Source of the DNA: an uncultured Bacillota bacterium
GTDB taxonomy: Bacteria; Bacillota; Clostridia; Christensenellales; Borkfalkiaceae
Reading direction: 5' to 3'
Assembly (NCBI GenBank): GCA_949287815.1
Contig: CASEHS010000027.1
Location: 1-35,294 of the forward strand
DNA length: 35,294 nucleotides
Positions 24,524 to 31,827 of the stretch are shown one piece after another. Position 1 is the stretch's first letter; every line of letters begins with the position of its first letter. The notes under the pieces are model-generated. The model was not told where the DNA came from. It saw nothing but the letters and a program-made list of their open reading frames with translations, and did no database searches. The translations under genes and the position numbers were made by a program.

Positions 24524-25438
24524 TTATATCCCTCCTTCCGCTTTCTTGCCCGTGACCGAGAGAAAAACATCGTCCATATTCCCTTTCATATATTCAAAAT
24601 CCGTACATAGTTCGGAATGTTCTTTTAAAAACTTTTTTGTCTCTTCCGCCGTCTGCATAACGATCCTCGCACCGCCTTTTGCGTTTTCAAAAGGCAACCT
24701 GATATCCTTTAACCTCTCGCAGATATTCTCACCGTAAAGGTATAAATAATTTTTAGAATATTTGTTTTTCAGATTTACAGGCGTATCTTCCGCCGCAATT
24801 TTTCCGCCGTCTATGATAACCACGCGGTCCGAAGAATCTGCCTCTTCCATATAATGCGTGGTAAGAAAGACTGTCATTTCCGTCTTTTGCTGTAAATCTT
24901 TGACCGTGTTCCATACCGAAAGGCGGGTTTGGGGATCCAGTCCCGTAGTCGGCTCGTCTAAAATCAGAAGGCGCGGACTGTTGATAAGTCCCCTTGCAAT
25001 GTCTGCACGCCGACGCTGTCCGCCCGAAAGCCTGCCGAAAGGCCGATTTAAAATTTCTTTTAAATCTAAAAGTTCACTCAGTTCTCCCAGCCGTTTTTGC
25101 CACGCTTTACCGTTTATGCCGTAAAAACTTGCACGTATCGTAAGATTATCCTTGACCGTAAGCAGGTTATCGAGCACGCTGTTTTGAAAAACAACCCCGA
25201 TGAGCGGCTTTATTTTTTCCGACTGCGTATCCAGATCCAAACCGTCAACATAAATTTTACCGCTGTCTTTACCGAGTATTGAACAAATTATATTTATTGT
25301 AGTGCTTTTCCCTGCACCGTTCACGCCGAGAAAAGAAAAAAGGCTGCCTTTTTCCACGCTGAAAGATACGCCCTGCACCGCGGCAACTTTTCCGTATGAC
25401 TTATAAAGATTTTCAACCGTTAAAATACTTTCTTTCAT
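24524..25438 (-). CDS. ABC transporter ATP-binding protein (DrrA/CcmA type)
   Basis: ATPase of the exporter with the next gene. 304 residues: Walker A GVNGAGKST (about 38-46), Q-loop GVVFQNS, signature LSGGQRRRADIA (about 139-150), Walker B LLILDEP (about 160-166), H-loop TTHYMEEA. The last 80 residues form a C-terminal extension as in DrrA-like importomers of multidrug exporters. GGGAG precedes the ATG. The two-TM protein gene lies 63 nt upstream in the same direction. Confidence 0.93.
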   Translation of the reverse strand: MKESILTVENLYKSYGKVAAVQGVSFSVEKGSLFSFLGVNGAGKSTTINIICSILGKDSGKIYVDGLDLDTQSEKIKPLIGVVFQNSVLDNLLTVKDNLTIRASFYGINGKAWQKRLGELSELLDLKEILNRPFGRLSGGQRRRADIARGLINSPRLLILDEPTTGLDPQTRLSVWNTVKDLQQKTEMTVFLTTHYMEEADSSDRVVIIDGGKIAAEDTPVNLKNKYSKNYLYLYGENICERLKDIRLPFENAKGGARIVMQTAEETKKFLKEHSELCTDFEYMKGNMDDVFLSVTGKKAEGGI

Positions 25439-25501
25439 AAACTCCCTGCTTGCTTATTTCCTGCTGTGCTTTTAATTTATTCTGCGCCATAACAAGATTT
25501 A

Positions 25502-26086
25502 TTAACTCTCTTTTTGCTCCAAGCCGACAAACTCAAAATGCAAATGGATCAGTGAAATATATCGGTTTCGCTTGATACGAAGCGCGCTTCTTTCCAGAAA
25601 AAACTGATCGACCGCTTCCCATAAAAACACCCAGGCAAAAATGTCCAATACTTCCGAAAGAACAGGATTTCGCCAAAAATGGGCGAGCAAAAACATAATT
25701 ACAAGACCTAAAACGCCGACGAGCGTCAAAATCCCCGAAAGAATAAGATTTCTTCGCATTGTAAGGCGGTTTTCTCTGTAACATTGCAAAAAATATTCAC
25801 GCATTGCTAAGCTGTAAATCTCTTTTTCCTTTTCGTCGATACAATCGCTGCAAATTTGAAGGCAAAGCCGTTCTTTGGGCGGAAACTGCCTTGCGCCACG
25901 TTCAATGAACTCGGCGACTTCGGAACTGATGACTGCTCGTTCATTACTTGAAAAATCGGATAAAAAAGACGAATCGTCCCGCACGTTCATTTTCAGAACG
26001 GCAAAACCTTCATCGTTTCTGCAAATTTTTTCCTTGCGCAGCCTTGTTTCAAGCTCTTTTCTTAAAAAACCGACAGATCTGAGCAT
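25502..26086 (-). CDS. Unknown protein with two transmembrane helices, upstream of the ABC exporter
   Basis: 194 residues. The soluble N-terminal part (1-105) has charged helices. Two membrane helices are at about 113-134 (LILSGILTLVGVLGLVIMFLL) and 140-157. After them VFLWEAVDQFFLERSALRIKR is a conserved-looking segment I have seen in uncharacterised Clostridia proteins. No catalytic motif. Promoter directly upstream and only 63 nt to the ATPase gene: probably first gene of a three-gene operon and perhaps an accessory or sensor for the exporter (inference). Confidence 0.6.
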   Translation of the reverse strand: MLRSVGFLRKELETRLRKEKICRNDEGFAVLKMNVRDDSSFLSDFSSNERAVISSEVAEFIERGARQFPPKERLCLQICSDCIDEKEKEIYSLAMREYFLQCYRENRLTMRRNLILSGILTLVGVLGLVIMFLLAHFWRNPVLSEVLDIFAWVFLWEAVDQFFLERSALRIKRNRYISLIHLHFEFVGLEQKES

Positions 26087-26108
26087 TTCTTTCCCCTTAT
26101 TTTTCCTT

Positions 26109-26149
26109 ATTATACCACAGCCGCGGCGTTTTTACAACGCCGCGGCTGT
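26109..26149. promoter_or_regulatory. Minus-strand promoter interlocked with a 14-bp palindrome/terminator
   Basis: TTGTAA (26132-26137), a 17-nt spacer and TATAAT (26109-26114) drive the minus-strand gene at 26086. The spacer and -35 lie within a perfect 14-bp inverted repeat (ACAGCCGCGGCGTT, loop 5, complement; 26117-26149). On the plus strand the hairpin is followed by ATTTTCTTTTT. It may be a terminator placed over the promoter, or an operator. Confidence 0.55.
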
Positions 26150-26179
26150 ATTTTCTTTTTCCGACTGTTAAGTTAAATA

Positions 26180-26811
26180 AAAACATCAAGGCGGTGCGCA
26201 CTTTCTGCGCACCGCCCACCCTTTTGTGGCATTCATCATTTTCATACCGTATATTCCGAAAAGTTTTTCCTTCAAAACCGGTACTTACACTTTTTAACCC
26301 TTTGTGACATCCAGTCGGTTAAATTTCGGTTTCCGAAAAATTTTGCTTTTCCTTTAACGGTCGTTTTAACTCCCCTTAATCAACTCGACAATCCGAAAAT
26401 CCCCCGTACTTTATCGAATCAGAGATTTTATTTTCTTCCGCACGAAAAATTTTCTCCGGACTGAAACCGCTTTCACGGTTTCGGAGCATACAATAAATCC
26501 ACTTAACGAAAAGAGCTCTTCTTCGGTTCAACTCCGCTCCTCCCGCCATTCACCCTTTCGGTTTTTGGCGTCTGCAGACGGAATCACGGAATTTACTTTT
26601 CCGGTTTACCCGTGCCTATCTTCGAAGTCGCTTTTCTTCTTTTCCCGAACTTTCCTTCCCCCGCTTGACACCCTTTATCTTTACGGGATAAAGTCCTGCA
26701 GAATTTGCCTTACAGGTTTTCTACGGTTCGTTCTTTTCCGAAAAACTTCTCTTCCGATCAGCCCGTGCGCCCTTTCAAAGTCAACGCCCGAGTCCTTCTC
26801 TTCTGTTCGTA
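26180..26811 (-). ncRNA. Candidate large structured non-coding RNA (about 630 nt)
   Basis: No minus-strand open frame fills this stretch, yet it is bounded by a near-consensus promoter (26817-26844) and a strong intrinsic terminator (26190-26216). Read on the minus strand it forms many hairpins: CTCCG...CGGAG enclosing AAACCGU-GAAA-GCGGUUU (26454-26486); GCCA...UGGC enclosing a CC-GAAA-GG tetraloop (26545-26569); CTTTATC/GATAAAG (26673-26693); TTTCGG-AAA-CCGAAA (26324-26338); TTTAACC/GGTTAAA (26293-26323); TACCG/CGGTA (26245-26283); and a 5' long-range pairing GGCTACG with CGTAG. GNRA tetraloops and A-rich joints are typical of large ornate RNAs. Length and host fit ROOL or OLE classes, but I cannot match a conserved sequence. 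It is not tmRNA, RNase P or a group II intron by their signatures. Confidence 0.65.
26190..26216 (-). terminator. Terminator of the large ncRNA
   Basis: Perfect 11-bp stem (GGCGGTGCGCA and complement) with a 5-nt loop; on the minus strand TTGATGTTTTTATTT follows. Confidence 0.8.
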
Positions 26812-26816
26812 GCCCT

Positions 26817-26844
26817 ATTATAGCAGATATTTTTTGTTTGTCAA
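26817..26844 (-). promoter_or_regulatory. Strong promoter of the large ncRNA
   Basis: Exact TTGACA and TATAAT with a 16-nt spacer, followed by AGGG as likely start near 26811. It lies about 50 nt beyond the stop of the upstream HEPN-CBS gene. Confidence 0.85.
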
Positions 26845-26893
26845 TACCTTTTTTGAAAAAAATTAAAATTTTTTGTAAGTTTTTTTCACTTCG

Positions 26894-27628
26894 TCAAAAT
26901 GCTTTTACGCCGTACGATTCCAGATACCTGTTGATTCGCGGAAAATCGGTCGGCGTGATCATATTGATAGCTTTCTCTCCCATTACCCCGTTTTCGGTAA
27001 CGATTACCGCCAACAACCCTCTCTTTTCTTCAAAGGCGGAGAACACGTCGTAGACGGTCGTATCCGCGCTCATGACCCGATATTTTTCAAATTCCGAAGG
27101 ATTTAAGATCGCGCCGCATTTCGTTTGGGTGAGAAACTTATTTACGTCTTCCCCCTTTTTGACCCGCTCCGCAATCTCCGAAAACAGACCGTAGGAATTG
27201 ATGACGCCGACCATCTTACCGTGGTCGTAAACGATTAGCGTTTTTTGCCAAGTTTCCGAAAAAGTCGTTACCGCATCGAGCAAGGGTTTGTCCGCAAATA
27301 CGGAAGCCACCTTTTTCATTCGGATCGCTTCATTGATCTTCGGCGGATTGCATAACTGTTTTTCGATATATTCTATGTTTTCCACCACATTATCGCAGGG
27401 ATTGGCGATAAACAACTCCTCTCCCGACGAAGTATGCACGATCGCATTTCTGAGTTTGCCGTAATCGATAAGTTCGTTTTCATACCTTCGCACCGTGATG
27501 TTCAGATCGGTACAGCGTTTCACAAGGTCCGTAAAATTTTGCGTCGGCCGTGCGTTGTACAAGATGCGCAACTGGTTTTCGATACGGTTATAACTTTTCA
27601 GAAATCTCGCAGCATTCTCATATTCCAT
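26894..27628 (-). CDS. HEPN-like / CBS-domain protein
   Basis: 244 residues, soluble. The N-terminal 80 residues are helical and contain YGKLRNAIVH (about 57-66), an Rx4H motif as in HEPN domains, many of which are RNases or nucleotide-binding. From about 105 two CBS repeats follow (VASVFADKPLLDAVTTF...MVGVINSYGLF, then YRVMSADTTVYDVFSAFEE...MITPTDF), which usually bind adenine nucleotides. Such proteins are known in Firmicutes without clear role; a regulated HEPN activity is inference. ATG 27628 is chosen because AAGGAGGGGG lies just upstream, within the longer frame beginning at 27655. Confidence 0.75.
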   Translation of the reverse strand: MEYENAARFLKSYNRIENQLRILYNARPTQNFTDLVKRCTDLNITVRRYENELIDYGKLRNAIVHTSSGEELFIANPCDNVVENIEYIEKQLCNPPKINEAIRMKKVASVFADKPLLDAVTTFSETWQKTLIVYDHGKMVGVINSYGLFSEIAERVKKGEDVNKFLTQTKCGAILNPSEFEKYRVMSADTTVYDVFSAFEEKRGLLAVIVTENGVMGEKAINMITPTDFPRINRYLESYGVKAF

Positions 27629-27653
27629 TCTCTCTTTCCCCCTCCTTGACGCC

Positions 27654-27682
27654 ATTATAACACATTATATGCCCGCTTTCAA
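27654..27682 (-). promoter_or_regulatory. Promoter of the HEPN-CBS gene
   Basis: TTGAAA, 17-nt spacer, TATAAT, giving a leader of only about 20 nt. A second TATAAT occurs inside the spacer. Confidence 0.7.
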
Positions 27683-27726
27683 GAGGTAACCCACAATATT
27701 TTCCGTTTTTATCTGTTTATTGTTTG

Positions 27727-27755
27727 TTGCGTTTTTTATCTGCCTGTGATAAAAT
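27727..27755 (+). promoter_or_regulatory. Probable promoter of the HNH gene, close to its start codon
   Basis: TTGCGT, 17-nt spacer, TAAAAT; the -10 box ends 7 nt before the ATG at 27763, so the transcript would be leaderless or nearly so. Confidence 0.45.
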
Positions 27756-27762
27756 ATTTCTT

Positions 27763-28194
27763 ATGAAAAATTTGAAACTTACTTTTCAGCTCGTGCCTGA
27801 CGGATGCTGGTACACGAATCTTCGAAGCGCTCTGCCGAAAGAGGTGTGGGACAGTCTTCGAAAAGCCGCCTACGCACGCTCGGGACACAGATGCAGCATC
27901 TGCGGCGCGCAAGGAAGACTCGAAGCACACGAAGTGTGGAGTTACGACGACGAAAAGAAAATTCAGAAACTGGAAAATATTATTGCCGTCTGCCCTTCCT
28001 GTCACGAAGTTATCCATATCGGCAGGACCTGTCTTATCGGAAACGGGGCACGCGCACAGGCGCATTTTATGAAAGTAAACGGCGCAACCGAAAGCGAATA
28101 TCACGACGAACTCGGCAAAGCAAACAAAATTCACGCCGAAAGAAGCCGTTTCGAATGGCTGACCGATATTTCAAAACTCAAAGAACTTTTCTGA
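27763..28194 (+). CDS. HNH-type zinc nuclease-like protein
   Basis: 143 residues. The middle has a zinc-bound HNH fold: CSICGA (about 46-51), LEAHEVWSYDD (the first His, about 56-66), KLENIIAVCPSCHEVIHIGR (Asn, second Cys pair and last His, about 73-92). HNH proteins of this size range from phage-like nucleases to unassigned chromosomal proteins; target unknown. No ribosome site is seen before ATG 27763, and a -10 box lies immediately upstream, which suggests leaderless translation. The longer frame from TTG 27724 also lacks a site and would overlap the promoter. It lies 55 nt before the CDF transporter. Confidence 0.78.
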   Translation: MKNLKLTFQLVPDGCWYTNLRSALPKEVWDSLRKAAYARSGHRCSICGAQGRLEAHEVWSYDDEKKIQKLENIIAVCPSCHEVIHIGRTCLIGNGARAQAHFMKVNGATESEYHDELGKANKIHAERSRFEWLTDISKLKELF

Positions 28195-28249
28195 TCTGTA
28201 ACCTGAACCGCTCGTTTAGTTTTTGCAGACAGAACAAAGGAGATTTTTT

Positions 28250-29416
28250 ATGAGCCTTATCGCAAAGGCAATTCTGAAAAGCAATAAAAAATATTCCGAA
28301 GAAAAAGCGCGGGAACGCTGCGGCAATATTTCGGGAGTGATCGGCATTGCGCTCAATACCCTGCTTGCCGCGGGAAAAATGATCGTAGGAGGTTTGTTCG
28401 GCGTGATCTCCGTATTTGCGGACGGTCTGAATAATCTCACAGACTGCGGAGGTAACGTTGTTTCCCTCATCGGCTTTAAAATGAGCGGAAAGCCCGCGGA
28501 CAAAGAACATCCGTTCGGGCACCAGCGCGCAGAATCCATTGCGGCTTTAATGATCGCGTTTATCGTACTTATGGTCGCTGCCGAACTTGCAATACAATCT
28601 GTGGAAAAAATCATTTCTCCCGAAAAAAGTGATTTTTCCATACTTCTGATCATCGTTCTTTCCGTTTCCATTGCGGTAAAAGTCTGGATGTTTTTATTTA
28701 ACAGATATTTAAGCAAAGCCGTTTCTTCCGAAGCTCTGCGCGCTACCGCAACAGACAGCATTTCCGACTCCGTAGCAACGCTCGCGGTTCTTGTTTCCGT
28801 CATTATTTCCCGCTTTACGGGCATAGAACTGGACGGATATATGGGCGTTGCTGTGGCTTTATTTATTGCTTTTGCCGGACTTTCCATTTTAAAAGATACC
28901 GTTTCGGGTCTGATCGGAAAAGCCCCAGACAAAGAAGTGATCGAAGAAGTAAAAACAAGGATCCTTTCCTTTCCCGACGTACACGGCCTGCACGATCTGA
29001 CTGTGCATAATTACGGTCAGAACAAACTGTATGCCACCGCACACGTCGAAGTGGACGCAAATATGCCGATCATGGCGGCGCACGATCTTGCGGACAACAT
29101 TGAAAGAAATTTTGCCGAGCATACAGATATTATCCTTACGGTACATATCGATCCGCTCGTTTTAGACGATCCGAAAATCAACAAATACCGCGAAACGGTG
29201 GAAAAAATCATTTCTGAAATCAGTACAGACATGAAAATGCACGATTTCCGCGTTGTCGGCGGTATTTCCCACAGCAATCTCGTTTTTGACGTAGCCGTTC
29301 CGTTTGACGAAAAACTCAGCAATTCTCAAATACTTGAAAAAATAAAAGACCGCGTTTCTCTGCTCGGAGAAAATCTCGGCGTGGTTGCAACCATTGAACG
29401 CCAAAACATAGATTGA
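28250..29416 (+). CDS. Cation diffusion facilitator family metal exporter
   Basis: 388-residue inner-membrane metal:proton antiporter. Six transmembrane helices span about 28-205; cytoplasmic ferredoxin-like domain about 210-290 (DVHGLHDLTVHNYGQNKLYATAHVEV), plus an additional C-terminal domain of about 90 residues. Site A ligands: D58 and N62 in FADGLNNLTD (helix 2) and D169 and D173 in TDSISDS (helix 5). The lack of His in the helix-5 pair argues against a zinc-type member and fits manganese- or iron-type proteins. AAAGGAG lies 7 nt before ATG 28250. Confidence 0.92.
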   Translation: MSLIAKAILKSNKKYSEEKARERCGNISGVIGIALNTLLAAGKMIVGGLFGVISVFADGLNNLTDCGGNVVSLIGFKMSGKPADKEHPFGHQRAESIAALMIAFIVLMVAAELAIQSVEKIISPEKSDFSILLIIVLSVSIAVKVWMFLFNRYLSKAVSSEALRATATDSISDSVATLAVLVSVIISRFTGIELDGYMGVAVALFIAFAGLSILKDTVSGLIGKAPDKEVIEEVKTRILSFPDVHGLHDLTVHNYGQNKLYATAHVEVDANMPIMAAHDLADNIERNFAEHTDIILTVHIDPLVLDDPKINKYRETVEKIISEISTDMKMHDFRVVGGISHSNLVFDVAVPFDEKLSNSQILEKIKDRVSLLGENLGVVATIERQNID

Positions 29417-29495
29417 TTTTAAATGTTTGATAATTTACGGTATCCGTTGGATAATGTTGATAAAAATGCGCTTTTAGTTCGGATTTTTGAAATTA

Positions 29496-29535
29496 AAAGG
29501 GCCGGGAAAAGGCAAATGCCTTTTCCCGGCCCTTT
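29496..29535. terminator. Bidirectional terminator between converging genes
   Basis: 19-bp perfect stem (AAAGGGCCGGGAAAAGGCA and complement). The minus strand carries TTTTAATTT after the stem; the plus strand only CTTTC. Serves the CDF gene (plus) and the membrane-protein operon (minus). Confidence 0.82.
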
Positions 29536-29609
29536 CATCTACTGAAAAACCCCAATATTTTTTCTCTGAAAAATTCACTTAGATTTTATTAGATCACGTT
29601 CTTCGATTC

Positions 29610-30344
29610 TTACCCTTCTTTTATTGTTTCCTTTGCTGTTTCATATTCTTCTTTGAGGATATCCATTTTAATTTTTTTCTTTTTCATGCTTGCCAACAAT
29701 GCAACAACAAATGTTGCGATCATGATAATAATTGTAAAAATACCCGCCGCAGAAACACCCGACATTGCCGTAAAATAGCTTGTCAAGACCTTTTCTTCCA
29801 TCAAACTATTCAAATATTTGGAAAAAACAATTGCCAAAATTTCATAGACAAATCCGATGATAATCCAATAAGAAGGTGAAGTGAAATATGCCATTCTGTT
29901 GCTTTTTTTGTCTACCTTTCGTTTCCACTCATCATAAGTCAGCAAAACATAATCATCGGGAGAAAGAATATGAGAAATTCCGCGAATCAAAGCGACCAGA
30001 CACATGATCAGCCCCACACCTAGAAAAATTACGCCCAAAAGTTGAAACAAACCGCTCGAAATTGCGGCATAAGCAGCCGTTTCTTTATCTCCTGCGGGCT
30101 TAAACGTTGCCATGACCTCGTCGAACACGGAAAAATTGAGTTTTCCGCTCTCTAAAACTTCTGCGCTCATATCATAAAATTTTGGAAGCGTCGTACTCGT
30201 AAAAGATATTTTTGTGAGATCAATTGAAAAATTGGGCACAAAAATAAGCAAAATTGCCGCAACCAACGCGATTCCGCATGATAAGACCTGTAACACACAC
30301 CATTTTTTGATAGGTTCTTTGTACTTTTCGTATTGTTTTTGCAT
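29610..30344 (-). CDS. Unknown membrane protein with four predicted helices
   Basis: 244 residues. Hydrophobic segments at about 18-38, 98-121, 160-178 and 192-216; a roughly 55-residue extracytoplasmic loop follows helix 1 (TKISFTSTTLPKFYDMSAEV...) and a Lys-rich tail (MKKKKIKMDILKEEYE) ends the protein. No family recognised. AAGGAG 8 nt before the ATG. It lies 93 nt after the lipoprotein gene and is probably cotranscribed with it; a shared envelope role is inference. Confidence 0.6.
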   Translation of the reverse strand: MQKQYEKYKEPIKKWCVLQVLSCGIALVAAILLIFVPNFSIDLTKISFTSTTLPKFYDMSAEVLESGKLNFSVFDEVMATFKPAGDKETAAYAAISSGLFQLLGVIFLGVGLIMCLVALIRGISHILSPDDYVLLTYDEWKRKVDKKSNRMAYFTSPSYWIIIGFVYEILAIVFSKYLNSLMEEKVLTSYFTAMSGVSAAGIFTIIIMIATFVVALLASMKKKKIKMDILKEEYETAKETIKEG

Positions 30345-30437
30345 TTTTCTTTCTCCTTTGTTTTATCTAATAATAAATTATGTTTCCTAAAACATTCTAT
30401 AAATCACTACGGCAAAAACCGATCCTGCCGACGCTGT

Positions 30438-31169
30438 TTAAGACTGCGCGTCATAAGTAGAATCTATGACAAACGAAGAAAGCTCGACAGTCGTTTTATC
30501 TACGTCTTTAAGCGCGGTAATTCCGTACCTGATGGAAGAAGTCTGCGAATAAAGACTTACGCCGCCGTTTTCCGAAAATTCCAAAGCAACCGATAGCGTG
30601 CCGGATTCATACATTTCATATCTCCCCGTTTCTTTGTTGTATTCGAACACTGAACGGAACAAGGGATCGGAATACATTGAAAAAAGAGCCGTTATGTTAG
30701 TTATGCTTTCGATTTCTTCGATAAAGCTCGCTTTTGTAATCAATGTCGCATAATATCTTGCGTCTTCCTCGCTGTAGATCGATGAATAATAAGCGCTGTT
30801 ATAATAAAAAACATATTTGTCGTATTCAGTCGTTCTGAAATAAGCCTCCGTGCCCTCTTCGGGATCGGCAGGAATATACATTTCCGCATTGCTCGTAACA
30901 TGAATTCTCTGCGATTCTCTGTCTATGTACCAAGTATGTGTAAACTTTTCCCATTCTCCGTATTCTGCCGCTTCTTCCTTGGAATATAAAGGACCGGTTT
31001 CCGAAATCAAAGTAAAGTTTTCCTCCGTTTCAAAATCAAAGGAAAGCCATCTTTCCCAATCCGCATCACTGATTTGCCCGTCCGCATTCTTATCGTCGCA
31101 CGCCGCGAACGCAAAGAATATACAGCACAAAAATACCGCAGTTAAAATTGACGCCAAGGTTCTTTTCAT
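30438..31169 (-). CDS. Secreted lipoprotein with EF-hand-like calcium loop
   Basis: 243 residues. A signal peptide ends in lipobox FAAC with C24 as the lipidated residue. Immediately after, residues 26-37 (DKNADGQISDAD) match the 12-residue EF-hand/dockerin calcium loop: D26, N28, D30, G31, I33 and D37. The rest is acidic and beta-rich, with many Tyr and Ser, and no enzyme motif; it looks like a surface-anchored binding protein of a Gram-positive. The divergent XRE gene and paired palindromes in the promoter region suggest control by that regulator. Confidence 0.7.
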   Translation of the reverse strand: MKRTLASILTAVFLCCIFFAFAACDDKNADGQISDADWERWLSFDFETEENFTLISETGPLYSKEEAAEYGEWEKFTHTWYIDRESQRIHVTSNAEMYIPADPEEGTEAYFRTTEYDKYVFYYNSAYYSSIYSEEDARYYATLITKASFIEEIESITNITALFSMYSDPLFRSVFEYNKETGRYEMYESGTLSVALEFSENGGVSLYSQTSSIRYGITALKDVDKTTVELSSFVIDSTYDAQS

Positions 31170-31242
31170 CCTTTTTTCCTTATTTTATAATTTTTTTAAT
31201 ACCTCAAAACGCACGATTTTTAACATAATTTTCATTCGTTTT

Positions 31243-31276
31243 GTATATATTATACTTATAATTTAACGAAAGTCAA
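31243..31276 (-). promoter_or_regulatory. Lipoprotein promoter with overlapping palindrome
   Basis: TTGACT (31271-31276), 16-nt spacer, TATAAT (31249-31254). GTATA-TAT-TATAC at 31243-31255 overlaps the -10 and resembles the palindrome at the XRE promoter. Confidence 0.65.
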
Positions 31277-31305
31277 TCGTTTTGTTTGATTTTAGCTTGT
31301 TTTTT

Positions 31306-31322
31306 TATACATTTTGTATAAT
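31306..31322 (+). promoter_or_regulatory. XRE gene -10 box overlapped by a palindrome (putative operator)
   Basis: TATACA-TTT-TGTATA at 31306-31320 overlaps TATAAT (31317-31322). The -35 is weak. The shared GTATA/TATAC core with the divergent promoter suggests autoregulation and control of the lipoprotein operon by the XRE protein. Confidence 0.5.
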
Positions 31323-31340
31323 AAACAAGAGGTAATTAAA

Positions 31341-31682
31341 ATGTTTCGGTTAAAAGAATTAAGAGAAGAAAACGGAATCAAACGCAGTGTGCTTGCAAGG
31401 GAATTAAAAATCAATGCCGGCACGATCGCCAATTATGAAAACGAAATACGCCAAGCCCCTTACGAATATCTGATTTTGTTTGCTGATTATTTTGACGTCA
31501 GTGTGGACTATCTTTTAGGAAGAGAAGCGCGCGACACTTTAAAAATAAAACTGACGGGCGCTCTTACGGAAACAGAACGCAAATTGATAGACGACTATCG
31601 GCGCTGCTCACCCCTTGCAAAAGATCGCATTTCTGAATATGTACGCTTATGGAAAAACCAAGAAAACAATAGCGATCAATAA
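31341..31682 (+). CDS. XRE-family helix-turn-helix regulator
   Basis: 113 residues. The Cro/CI-type HTH spans about 4-62 (LKELREENGIKRSVLARELK, TIANYENEIRQAP, then FADYFDVSVDYLLGRE). A short helical C-terminal tail (TETERKLIDDYRRCSPLAKD) probably mediates dimerisation, as in many stand-alone clostridial XRE proteins. AGAGG lies 10 nt before ATG 31341; the longer frame to 31314 lies over the promoter. Divergent from the lipoprotein operon, its likely target. Confidence 0.88.
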   Translation: MFRLKELREENGIKRSVLARELKINAGTIANYENEIRQAPYEYLILFADYFDVSVDYLLGREARDTLKIKLTGALTETERKLIDDYRRCSPLAKDRISEYVRLWKNQENNSDQ

Positions 31683-31716
31683 AAATTTAAATCCCCTTTC
31701 ACTTTTAAACAATAAG

Positions 31717-31750
31717 AAAAAGCTTATCTCCAAAACAGATAAGCTTTTTT
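31717..31750 (+). terminator. Terminator after the XRE gene
   Basis: 13-bp stem AAAAAGCTTATCT / complement, 7-nt loop, ending in six Ts. Confidence 0.85.
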
Positions 31751-31827
31751 CAATGTTATTAAAATGTAAACGACTTAAAATAAAGCCGCCTGACTTATCA
31801 ATGCAAAAGCGGCCTTATAATCGTTCT

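Noticed and set aside
26180-26811. tmRNA, RNase P RNA or group II intron
   Set aside because: No tRNA-like ends, no P4 consensus pair and no domain V or reverse transcriptase are visible.
26565-27053. 162-codon plus-strand frame over the ncRNA and the HEPN-CBS gene
   Set aside because: No ribosome site, Ser/Phe/Leu-rich antisense composition, and half of it is the complement of a well-supported gene.
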